Shown: one piece after another, positions 1 to 6,071 of the stretch
Layout: each line of letters opens with the position of its first letter
How positions within the stretch are numbered: the first letter of the stretch is position 1
Origin: Clostridiales bacterium
Lineage (GTDB): Bacteria; Bacillota; Clostridia; Peptostreptococcales; BM714
Assembly (NCBI GenBank): GCA_002869095.1
Contig: PKTO01000275.1
Coordinates: forward strand, 1 to 6,968
Length of the DNA: 6,968 nucleotides
Direction of reading: 5' to 3'
Position numbers and translations under genes: made by a program
The notes under the pieces: model-generated
Databases searched by the model: none
What the model was told of the DNA's origin: nothing
Seen by the model: the letters and a program-made list of their open reading frames with translations, nothing else

Positions 1-214
1 ATATGCCCTTGATTGAATCGTCGTCATCGGGAAAATGAAGCCCTATGTCCCCCATAGCAGCCGCTCCGAGCAATGCATCGCATATGGCGTGAACCAAAAC
101 GTCCGCATCGGAATGTCCTTTGAGGCCTTTTTCAAAAGGTATCTCGACTCCACCCAGAACCAGAGGCCTTCCGCTGCAAAAGCGGTGAACGTCATATCCT
201 ATTCCTATCCTCAT
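1..214 (-). CDS. ispF: 2-C-methyl-D-erythritol 2,4-cyclodiphosphate synthase, N-terminal part
   Basis: IspF converts CDP-methylerythritol 2-phosphate to methylerythritol 2,4-cyclodiphosphate with release of CMP, in the cytosolic MEP isoprenoid pathway. The window holds the first 71 residues; the rest lies beyond position 1 (the family is about 155-160 residues). The protein opens [12 protein letters not shown], and the metal ligands D8, H10 and H42 of the family are present, as are the GHSDADVL motif (residues 33-40) and D46. The [11 protein letters not shown] stretch (55-65) is also typical. The ATG overlaps the ispD stop as ATGA, and an AAAGGGGG run at 223-230 is a plausible, G-rich ribosome binding site inside the ispD end. 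Translation is therefore probably coupled to ispD. The identification is firm; only the C-terminal part is unseen. Confidence 0.96.
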   Translation of the reverse strand, partial: MRIGIGYDVHRFCSGRPLVLGGVEIPFEKGLKGHSDADVLVHAICDALLGAAAMGDIGLHFPDDDDSIKGI

Positions 215-912
215 TCTAAAATCCCCCTTTGCCTGGCCGCAAGAATTTCCGCAAAAGGCACGTCCTCGGGGGAAGTCAGCTTGATGTTTCCATACGACCC
301 CTTTGAAAGCGCCACTTTTTCTCCCATTGCCTCAACAAGCATTGCATCGTCTGTCCCTTCAAAACCCTCGGCTTCAGCCTTTTCATGGGCCTTTTTTATC
401 AAATCGAAATCAAAGGCCTGAGGCGTCTGTATTATGAAGAGGCAGCCCCTTTCGGGTGTGCTGTCCACTGTCAAACCGTCGGATGAATATTTTATTGTAT
501 CCTTTACAGGCACCGCCGCAGAACACGCTCCATGAAGCTTGGCCTTCTTTATGCATTCGGAGACCATTTCTTCTGTGACAAAGGGCCTTGCCCCATCGTG
601 AACAAGTAATGTTTCAGTTTCTGCAGGAGCCGCAAGAATGCCTCTTGCAACCGATTCCTGCCTGCTCGCCCCTCCATTTACGATTATGATTTTTTCTTTG
701 CCGCAAATATTGTTGAGCAAATCATTCTCGACACGCATACGGTCTCCCTCGGGAATAACCAAAACCACCGATTCGATTTCATCCATCTTCAAAAGAACTT
801 CAATGGAATATGCGATAACCGGTTTGCCGCATATTTCGATGTATTGTTTTTTTTCGCCAATTCCCATTCGGGTTCCGCTTCCTGCGGCTGCAACGATTGC
901 CGTAACTGACAT
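211..912 (-). CDS. ispD: 2-C-methyl-D-erythritol 4-phosphate cytidylyltransferase
   Basis: IspD joins CTP and methylerythritol 4-phosphate to give CDP-methylerythritol and pyrophosphate, the third step of the MEP pathway. The 233-residue protein has the normal family length. It shows the nucleotide-binding loop [10 protein letters not shown] (residues 8-17) with R15, the conserved K22, GGASRQESV (80-88), VHDGARPFV with D106 (104-112), VPVKDTIK (134-141), R155 before the QTPQAF motif (162-167), TDDAMLVE (187-194) and the C-terminal [10 protein letters not shown] with K211. All residues expected for CTP and substrate binding are visible, so the enzyme should be active. The ATG at 912 has a GAGGAG site about 9 nt upstream. 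The gene follows the PIN/TRAM gene after 78 nt and overlaps ispF by 4 nt. It probably relies on the promoter before the PIN/TRAM gene, since I see no clear promoter in the 78-nt gap. Confidence 0.97.
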   Translation of the reverse strand: MSVTAIVAAAGSGTRMGIGEKKQYIEICGKPVIAYSIEVLLKMDEIESVVLVIPEGDRMRVENDLLNNICGKEKIIIVNGGASRQESVARGILAAPAETETLLVHDGARPFVTEEMVSECIKKAKLHGACSAAVPVKDTIKYSSDGLTVDSTPERGCLFIIQTPQAFDFDLIKKAHEKAEAEGFEGTDDAMLVEAMGEKVALSKGSYGNIKLTSPEDVPFAEILAARQRGILE

Positions 913-934
913 GACAATTATCTCCTCTCATGGA

Positions 935-980
935 AAAAGCCAAGGTAAGGCATTTGTAGAATGCGCATTCCCCGGCTTTT
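935..980 (-). repeat. Inverted repeat with nested 12-bp palindrome between the PIN/TRAM gene and ispD
   Basis: A 7-bp inverted repeat (AAAAGCC at 980-974, GGCTTTT at 941-935 on the minus strand) encloses 32 nt, within which GAATGCGCATTC (959-970) is a perfect 12-bp palindrome. On the minus transcript the distal arm ends in five T's (938-934), so the structure resembles a weak terminator or attenuator before ispD. The loop is long and the stem is A/U-rich at its base, so a regulatory role is only possible, not shown. The ispD ribosome binding site lies about 8 nt further downstream. Confidence 0.35.
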
Positions 981-990
981 GGTCTGCTGA

Positions 991-2091
991 TTAGCTTGCA
1001 GCATGTTTCGTTTTTGCAAAAATCATCCTTCCAGCGGAAGTTTGAAGAACACTTGTCACAACAACTGCAACATTTTTGCCGACATAGCGTCTTCCACCGT
1101 CGACAACTATCATGGTTCCATCGTCAAGATAGCCGATTCCCTGGCCGTTCTCTTTGCCTTCCTTGATGATTTGCGTGTCCATCTCTTCTCCTGCAAGAAC
1201 TATTGATTTTACCGAATTTGTCAAATCATTGATATTGAGGACTTGCACGCCCTGAAGATCGGCAACCTTGTTCAGATTGAAATCGTTTGTGACCACTTTG
1301 CCGTTCATCTGCTGCGCAAGCTTGACAAGCTTGCTGTCAACCTCCGAAACATCTTCAAAATCCGTGTCTACAATTATTACTTCTATCTCCAGTTCCTTCT
1401 GTATCTTTTTAAGAATGTCAAGTCCCCGTCTGCCCCTGTTTCTTTTCAGATTGTCTGACGAATCAGCAATGTGCTGAAGTTCTTCGAGCACGAATTCTGG
1501 AATAACCAAAGGTCCTTCCACAAAACCGGTTTTGCATATGTCCGCTATTCTTCCGTCGATTATTACACTTGTGTCAAGTATCTTCGGTTTGCAGCCATCC
1601 TCAAGACAAGGCTCAAGTTTCTCCTTTTCACCGGCATTTTTGAATTTCGCCGGAAGAGCAAGCATTTCCGGAGTGTTTTTCACACCCATCCTGACTCCAA
1701 GGAATCCCAGGAACAAGTACAGGAATGCCGACATTATGTTTCCCACAAAAGGTATCGGTATGTTGAGAAGCAATTGACTTATCAGGTAAGCTATTATGAG
1801 TCCGACTATGAGTCCGATAGATCCCGCCATTATTACTGTGGCTGGAATATTTTGAAGCTCACGCTCCGCCCAATACACGAGCTTGTAACCCCTCTTTTTT
1901 ATATATGGAGTCAAAAGATACATTATCGCCGCAAAAATCAAAGCTCCAAATATGTTTGCGACTATCCGCGGCATAGGTCCAACCGCTATAAGATTTTGGC
2001 TTTCCACAAAATCAATCAACAGCAGGCTTAATGCATAGCCTATCAACGCTCCGATAAGAGACATGACGCCGTTAACAATTTTATCTGGCAT
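991..2091 (-). CDS. yacL: YacL-type membrane protein with PIN and TRAM domains
   Basis: This is a 366-residue membrane protein of the YacL family. About four membrane segments (roughly residues 5-27, 42-62, 85-108 and 117-136) are followed by a linker, a PIN nuclease domain (about 170-290) and a TRAM domain (about 295-360), a fold often linked to RNA binding. PIN-type acidic residues are visible: D173 in LDTSVIIDGR, E203/E204 in FVLEEL, D252 and D270 in VTND. A metal-dependent nuclease anchored on the cytoplasmic face is therefore predicted, but the family's substrate is not settled to my knowledge. The ATG at 2091 has a GGGAGGTG site at 2097-2104. The gene probably has its own promoter (2131-2159) and leads the transcript into ispD and ispF, the same order as yacL-ispD-ispF in Bacillus subtilis. 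C162 and C167 in the linker are noted separately. Confidence 0.92.
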   Translation of the reverse strand: MPDKIVNGVMSLIGALIGYALSLLLIDFVESQNLIAVGPMPRIVANIFGALIFAAIMYLLTPYIKKRGYKLVYWAERELQNIPATVIMAGSIGLIVGLIIAYLISQLLLNIPIPFVGNIMSAFLYLFLGFLGVRMGVKNTPEMLALPAKFKNAGEKEKLEPCLEDGCKPKILDTSVIIDGRIADICKTGFVEGPLVIPEFVLEELQHIADSSDNLKRNRGRRGLDILKKIQKELEIEVIIVDTDFEDVSEVDSKLVKLAQQMNGKVVTNDFNLNKVADLQGVQVLNINDLTNSVKSIVLAGEEMDTQIIKEGKENGQGIGYLDDGTMIVVDGGRRYVGKNVAVVVTSVLQTSAGRMIFAKTKHAAS

Positions 2092-2130
2092 ATTTTCACC
2101 TCCCCGACATTTATTTTGAACACTATAAAT

Positions 2131-2159
2131 ATTCTATACTTCCCCCAAAAATATTACAA
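2131..2159 (-). promoter_or_regulatory. Likely sigma-A promoter for the PIN/TRAM-ispD-ispF transcript
   Basis: On the minus strand, TTGTAA (2159-2154) and TAGAAT (2136-2131) are separated by 17 nt. They match the consensus -35 at 4 of 6 and -10 at 5 of 6 positions. Transcription would start near 2124, about 30 nt before the ATG at 2091. It lies just downstream of the carD terminator, where a new promoter is needed. The surrounding DNA is AT-rich, so chance matches are possible. Confidence 0.55.
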
Positions 2160-2190
2160 TTACAAAAGGGTTAAATATTCATTTTGTTTT

Positions 2191-2216
2191 AAAAAAAAAG
2201 AGTGCCTCTCGGCACT
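2191..2216 (-). terminator. Rho-independent terminator after carD
   Basis: The minus transcript forms a 6-bp stem AGUGCC/GGCACU (2216-2211 with 2206-2201) closed by a GAGA tetraloop of GNRA type. It is followed by C, U, and then a run of nine U's (2199-2191). It begins 14 nt after the carD stop codon. The compact stem, stable loop and long U-run make this a textbook intrinsic terminator. It should cut the carD transcript off from the PIN/TRAM gene. Confidence 0.9.
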
Positions 2217-2230
2217 TTTCCTTTGCCAGC

Positions 2231-2707
2231 TTATTGAATTGAGTCTTCAATGATTTCTCCAATCTTCAGTTCATCAAAATCGGTAGCGAAAACCAATTCG
2301 CTGACCAGTATCTGCTTTGCGTTGTTCAGCATTTTTTTCTCGCCTGTAGACAAACATTTTTCCCTGTCAAGCAAAACAAGATTCCTCACAACTGCCGAAA
2401 CTTCATATATGTCTCCGCTTTTAAGCTTTTCCATGTTGGCGCGGTACCTTCTATTCCAATTGTCGGGCATTTCGGATTTTGACTCCTTTAGTATCGTCAA
2501 AACCTTTTCGACTCCATCGTTCCCTATCACATTCCTTATGCCCATATTATCGGCATTGTTCATAGGAATCATTACTTTCATATTTCTAAGAGGCAACATA
2601 AGAGTATAATACTTATGCTTTTCCCCCAATACTTCTTTTTCCTCAATCGACTGCACAACCCCTGCCCCATGCATCGGATATACTATTACATCTCCTATAT
2701 TAAACAT
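2231..2707 (-). CDS. carD: CarD-family RNA polymerase-binding transcription regulator
   Basis: CarD proteins bind the RNA polymerase beta subunit through an N-terminal Tudor-like domain and stabilise the open promoter complex through a C-terminal helical domain. This 158-residue protein begins MFNIGDVIVYPMHGAGVV, the usual start of the polymerase-interacting domain (about residues 1-60). It continues with a helical region (about 65-158) that contains MPDNWNRRYR. W84 there falls where mycobacterial CarD has the tryptophan that wedges at the upstream edge of the transcription bubble. I chose the ATG at 2707 because GGGAGG (2715-2720) lies 7 nt before it; an in-frame TTG at 2722 overlaps that site. 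Two promoters lie upstream and a terminator follows, so carD is probably a single-gene unit. Its targets cannot be read from the window. Confidence 0.92.
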   Translation of the reverse strand: MFNIGDVIVYPMHGAGVVQSIEEKEVLGEKHKYYTLMLPLRNMKVMIPMNNADNMGIRNVIGNDGVEKVLTILKESKSEMPDNWNRRYRANMEKLKSGDIYEVSAVVRNLVLLDREKCLSTGEKKMLNNAKQILVSELVFATDFDELKIGEIIEDSIQ

Positions 2708-2714
2708 CCGCAAA

Positions 2715-2720
2715 CCTCCC
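2715..2720 (-). promoter_or_regulatory. Ribosome binding site that fixes the carD start
   Basis: GGGAGG lies 7 nt before the ATG at 2707. A TTG in the same frame at 2722 overlaps this site and has no site of its own, so the ATG is preferred and the protein begins MFNIGD. Confidence 0.85.
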
Positions 2721-2739
2721 AATAATATGACGCTATTTC

Positions 2740-2768
2740 AGTATACAGTATTATTTGCGGTTTGTCAA
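2740..2768 (-). promoter_or_regulatory. carD proximal promoter P2
   Basis: On the minus strand, a perfect TTGACA (2768-2763) and TATACT (2745-2740, 5 of 6 consensus) are separated by exactly 17 nt. Transcription would begin near 2733 and give a leader of about 26 nt that still includes the ribosome binding site. This is a strong housekeeping-sigma promoter by sequence. Confidence 0.85.
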
Positions 2769-2777
2769 TAAATTGAA

Positions 2778-2806
2778 ATTTTATCACAGATGGCGCTCCG
2801 TGTCAA
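2778..2806 (-). promoter_or_regulatory. carD distal promoter P1, with extended -10
   Basis: On the minus strand, a perfect TTGACA (2806-2801) and TAAAAT (2783-2778, 5 of 6 consensus) are separated by exactly 17 nt. A TG at 2786-2785, one base before the -10 hexamer, makes an extended -10. The -35 begins 8 nt after the radA stop codon. The start would be near 2771, which is at the -35 box of P2, so the two promoters could interfere with or back up each other. Confidence 0.85.
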
Positions 2807-2814
2807 CTTTTATT

Positions 2815-4188
2815 TTAACCAAAAATTGCCACGAATGCATCCGCAAGCGCATCTACCCCTATGCATTCGATGTCTCTGCGCATGCCTTTTGTAGGAATAT
2901 TGGATTTCGGCATAAGGCATCTTTTGAATCCCAGCCTTGCGGCTTCCGCAATTCTCATTTCTCCGTTTGAAACTCCGCGTATTTCGCCGCCGAGGCCTAT
3001 TTCTCCAAAAATGGCGACGTCTGAAGGCACCGGAGTGTTTCTGAAGCTCGAAGCCATAGCGGCGGCAATAGCCAGGTCCGATGCCGGCTCGTTTATCTGT
3101 ATCCCTCCGACCACATTGACATAGGCATCCTGCGACTGCACCTGCAGACCCATGTTCTTTTCCAGGACCGCAAGAAGCATTATCATGCGGTTGTAGTCGA
3201 CGCCCGATGCCATTCGGCGGGGCATGTTGAAGCTTGAATAGCTCAGAAGGGCCTGCATCTCGACAAGCACGGGCCTGGTCCCTTCCACTCCGCAAAAAAC
3301 CGCCGAACCGCTTGTATCTTTCTTCCTGTCCGTCATGAACAGGCTTGACGGATTTTCAACCCCTCTCAGCCCGTCGCCTGTCATCTCGAAAATTCCTATT
3401 TCGTCAGTCGACCCGAAACGGTTCTTGACCGCACGCAGTATCTTGTAGGAGGCATGCCTTTCCCCTTCGAAATACAAAACCGTATCCACCATGTGCTCCA
3501 AAACTTTAGGACCGGCAATATTGCCGGATTTCGTCACATGCCCGACAATGAATGTGGAAATGCCCTTGGATTTGGAAAGGCGAATCAAATCCCCCGAGCA
3601 TTCCCTTACCTGGCTCACACTGCCCGGCGCCGATGTAATTTCGGGATTGTAGACAGTCTGGATTGAATCGATGATCAAAAGATCGGGTTTTTCCCTTTTC
3701 ACTTGAGCCTTTATTGTTTCAATATTGTTTTCAGAAAGAATTTTCAGGTTCGCTTCCTCTTCAACCCCGATTCTCTGCGCCCTCATCTTTATCTGCCTGA
3801 AAGATTCCTCTCCCGAAACATACAGGATGTCATTGCCCTTTAAAAGAGTTTCCGCAGCCGCTATTTGGAGAAGAAGTGTCGATTTGCCTATTCCGGGGCT
3901 GCCCCCCACCAAGACAACCGATCCCCTTACTATTCCGCTTCCAAGAACCCTGTCAAGTTCTCCTATTCCTGTTTTTATGCGCTCCTCCCTGTCCATCTTT
4001 ATTTCCGAGAGCTTCATTGGAACGCCGTTTTTTTCATCGTCCATCACATACGATCTGCTGTTTGGCCTTTTTGTATCGAACTCTTCAACAAAACTTTGCC
4101 AATTGCCGCATTCGGGACACCTTCCCATCCACTTGGCGGACACATACCCGCATTCCTGACATACATACTTTGTGTTTTTACCGGCCAA
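2815..4188 (-). CDS. radA: DNA repair protein RadA (Sms)
   Basis: RadA is a RecA-like ATPase and DNA translocase that promotes branch migration of recombination intermediates and aids repair and transformation. The 457-residue protein has normal length and all expected parts. These are a four-cysteine zinc finger (C10, C13, C24, C27), a Walker A loop GGSPGIGKST (95-104), a Walker B LLIID (170-174), the RadA-specific KNRFGS motif (255-260), and a C-terminal Lon-protease-like domain (about 300-457) with FGEIGLGGEIRGV (394-406). The start is TTG at 4188: GGAGG at 4196-4200 lies 7 nt before it, and the next Met is residue 21, inside the zinc finger. The gene follows the ABC permease after 13 nt, so it is probably transcribed with the exporter. 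No terminator is visible after its stop, and some read-through into carD is likely. Confidence 0.97.
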   Translation of the reverse strand: MAGKNTKYVCQECGYVSAKWMGRCPECGNWQSFVEEFDTKRPNSRSYVMDDEKNGVPMKLSEIKMDREERIKTGIGELDRVLGSGIVRGSVVLVGGSPGIGKSTLLLQIAAAETLLKGNDILYVSGEESFRQIKMRAQRIGVEEEANLKILSENNIETIKAQVKREKPDLLIIDSIQTVYNPEITSAPGSVSQVRECSGDLIRLSKSKGISTFIVGHVTKSGNIAGPKVLEHMVDTVLYFEGERHASYKILRAVKNRFGSTDEIGIFEMTGDGLRGVENPSSLFMTDRKKDTSGSAVFCGVEGTRPVLVEMQALLSYSSFNMPRRMASGVDYNRMIMLLAVLEKNMGLQVQSQDAYVNVVGGIQINEPASDLAIAAAMASSFRNTPVPSDVAIFGEIGLGGEIRGVSNGEMRIAEAARLGFKRCLMPKSNIPTKGMRRDIECIGVDALADAFVAIFG

Positions 4189-4195
4189 TTGTCTT

Positions 4196-4200
4196 CCTCC
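4196..4200 (-). promoter_or_regulatory. Ribosome binding site for the TTG start of radA
   Basis: GGAGG lies in the 13-nt gap between the permease stop (4202) and the TTG at 4188, 7 nt before the start. No ATG or GTG codon at this spacing competes. It fixes the radA start, and the TTG may lower RadA output relative to the exporter genes. Confidence 0.88.
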
Positions 4201-4201
4201 A

Positions 4202-5293
4202 TCACTGCATTATTTGTTTGAACCTTTTTATGGCAACACTCAAAAGAAGAGCAGTCAATCCCGCCATGCTGATTATTTCTTGATAAAGGCCCCCGAATCC
4301 TGCCCCCTTGAGCATTATGCTCCTGAGAATCTCAAGGAAATAGGTGAGCGGTATGATTCTGCTTATTGTCCTTATGAATACAGGCATTGATTCGAGCGGG
4401 AATACGAAACCCGACAAGAGCACGCTAGGCAGAATTATAAGTATTGTCATCTGCATTGCCTCCAGCTGGGATTCGGCAACCGTGGATATGAGCATTCCTA
4501 TTGAAAGAGAGCAAATTACAAATCCCAATCCTGTTGCAACCATAAGAAGCAGGCTGCCCTCAACCGCCACCCCGAACCAGAGCACTCCTATCCCGAGGGC
4601 TACTATGAAGTCTATGAATCCTATTATGATGTATGGAACCATTTTCCCCAATATAAGTTCGGAAGACTTGAGCGGAGCTATCGCCAAAAGCTCTATTGTA
4701 CCCCGCTCCTTTTCCCTCACCAGAGAAAAGGCTGTCAGCATCACGGTTATGTTCTGCATTATGAGGCCTATGAGCCCCGGTATTGTAAATCTTTTCGATT
4801 CCATGTTCGGGTTGTACCAAACCTGCGTGTTGAGCCCTTCGACCGAACCGCCGTTTCCATTCATGACGACACTTAAGCCTATGGCATTTCCATACTGCAA
4901 TACGCTTCGTGCAGTGTTCGGGTCCGTCCCGTCTATTATCAGCTCGACCTTTTCCATGTTTCCCGCCTCGCTGGAGTATGAGGGAAGTATTATCAGCCCT
5001 GCATTTATGTCGTTGTTTTCAAATGCCTTGTCTATGGTTTCCATATTGTCCGCATATATTTCCATCCGAAAAAATCCGGTGTTCTGGAAATTGAGAATAA
5101 GTTCCCTGCTGGCCTCGGTCTTATCCATATCAAGGACCGCAGTGGGTATATTGTCCACATCAGTGTTTACGGCATAGCCGAAGAGCATCATGAAAACTAC
5201 AGGCATCATCAGAACCATGAAGAGGCTGGCCTTGTCCCTGAAGACATGAATGAACTCTTTTTTCAAAACAGCCCTCAGCCTACGCCATTTCAT
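4202..5293 (-). CDS. ABC-2 type transporter permease, YbhS/YbhR-like
   Basis: This is a 363-residue inner-membrane permease of the ABC-2 exporter family. A short basic cytoplasmic start (residues 1-20) leads to membrane segment 1 (about 22-42), a large extracytoplasmic domain (about 43-168) and five more segments (about 169-191, 218-240, 246-270, 282-302 and 337-356). The REKERGTIELL stretch (193-203) between segments 2 and 3 is the family's conserved cytoplasmic contact region for the ATPase. SGFVFPLESMP (294-304) is also typical. The ATG at 5293 has GGAGG at 5301-5305, inside the end of the ATPase gene, and the two genes overlap by 14 nt. Related E. coli exporters (ybhF-ybhS-ybhR) have two permeases; here radA follows directly, so this one would have to act as a homodimer or with a partner coded elsewhere. 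The substrate is unknown. Confidence 0.92.
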   Translation of the reverse strand: MKWRRLRAVLKKEFIHVFRDKASLFMVLMMPVVFMMLFGYAVNTDVDNIPTAVLDMDKTEASRELILNFQNTGFFRMEIYADNMETIDKAFENNDINAGLIILPSYSSEAGNMEKVELIIDGTDPNTARSVLQYGNAIGLSVVMNGNGGSVEGLNTQVWYNPNMESKRFTIPGLIGLIMQNITVMLTAFSLVREKERGTIELLAIAPLKSSELILGKMVPYIIIGFIDFIVALGIGVLWFGVAVEGSLLLMVATGLGFVICSLSIGMLISTVAESQLEAMQMTILIILPSVLLSGFVFPLESMPVFIRTISRIIPLTYFLEILRSIMLKGAGFGGLYQEIISMAGLTALLLSVAIKRFKQIMQ

Positions 5294-6071
5294 CCGAAAT
5301 CCTCCGTTTCATCATCTTGTATTCCTTTTCAAAGGTTTCCTCGTCGCTGTCTATCGCGTATTTGATGAATACATCTTCGAGATTGTCAACATTGTTCTTT
5401 TTCATAAGGGCTTCCGTCGTGTCGGCTGCTATGATTCTCCCGTCCATTATGAATGCCGCGCTGTCGAAGCCTTCAGCTTCGTCCATGTAATGGGTGGTTG
5501 CAAGTACAGTTATTCCTTCCTCGACAATTTCATATATCATCTTCCAGAACAGTCTTCTTGAAACCGGGTCCACTCCAGCTGTCGGTTCATCCAATATGAG
5601 GATTTCGGGTTTGTGTATGAGGCAGCAGCTCAGAGCCAGCTTCTGCTTCCAGCCTCCGGAAAGATTGCCTACCAATTGGTGCTTTCTGTCCCCCAGGCCC
5701 GAAATTCTTAAAACCTCATCGGTTCTTTCCTTTTTCTTCTCCAGGTCAATTGTGTAGATTTCCGAGTAGAATTCAATGTTCTCGGACACGGTCAAATCCT
5801 CATAAAGGCTGAATTTCTGCGACATGTATCCAATCTTTTCCTTTATTTTTTCCGACTCAGCCCCCATTTCGAGTCCGAGAACCCTTCCTTCTCCCCCTGA
5901 AGGCTCCAAAACTCCGCAAATCATTTTGATTGTCGTCGATTTGCCGGCTCCATTGGGCCCGATCAGCCCGTAAATACCTCCCTTGGGAACAATGAGGTCT
6001 ATCCCCTTGACAGCCTCGATTTCACCAAAGCTCTTTTTCAGTCCCACGAGTTCTATTGCATTTTCCATCAT
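5280..6071 (-). CDS. ABC transporter ATP-binding protein of an ABC-2 exporter
   Basis: This 263-residue ATPase powers the permease encoded directly after it. Counting from the ATG at 6071, it has Walker A GPNGAGKST (38-46), Q-loop Q85, the signature LSGGWKQK (137-144), Walker B LILDEP (158-163), D-loop AGVD (165-168) and switch H194. All catalytic residues are present. The WKQ after LSGG, in place of the more usual QKQ or QRQ, is common in YbhF-like drug and lipid exporters. I chose 6071 because GGGGAG (6079-6084) lies 7 nt before it and the ATG overlaps the stop of the fusion-protein gene as ATGA; a second ATG follows at once (6068). The open frame extends upstream to 6119 but adds unconserved residues. 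The product is cytoplasmic and bound to the membrane through the permease. Confidence 0.94.
   Translation of the reverse strand: MMENAIELVGLKKSFGEIEAVKGIDLIVPKGGIYGLIGPNGAGKSTTIKMICGVLEPSGGEGRVLGLEMGAESEKIKEKIGYMSQKFSLYEDLTVSENIEFYSEIYTIDLEKKKERTDEVLRISGLGDRKHQLVGNLSGGWKQKLALSCCLIHKPEILILDEPTAGVDPVSRRLFWKMIYEIVEEGITVLATTHYMDEAEGFDSAAFIMDGRIIAADTTEALMKKNNVDNLEDVFIKYAIDSDEETFEKEYKMMKRRISDEMA

Noticed and set aside
1471..2031. A 186-codon open frame on the plus strand
   Set aside because: It is antisense to the PIN/TRAM gene and its predicted product is low-complexity, rich in Tyr, His and Arg, with no domain.
2122..2127. TATAGT as an alternative -10 for the PIN/TRAM gene
   Set aside because: With a 17-nt spacer its -35 would be TTTTGG, a poor match; the TTGTAA/TAGAAT pair fits better.
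2708..2722. A TTG start for CarD five codons upstream
   Set aside because: The TTG overlaps the ribosome binding site of the ATG at 2707, and family members begin near MFxIGD.
2739..2746. GTATAC palindrome in P2 as a repressor operator
   Set aside because: The symmetry does not extend beyond six bases, so it is most likely just part of the -10 region.
2810..3295. A second minus-strand open frame of 161 codons
   Set aside because: It lies inside radA in another frame; the RadA frame holds the Lon-like domain through its normal C-terminus, so there is no frameshift to explain.
4344..5177. A 277-codon open frame on the plus strand
   Set aside because: It runs antisense to the ABC permease, has no convincing ribosome binding site or recognisable domain, and the minus-strand protein is clearly conserved. 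It is a shadow frame.
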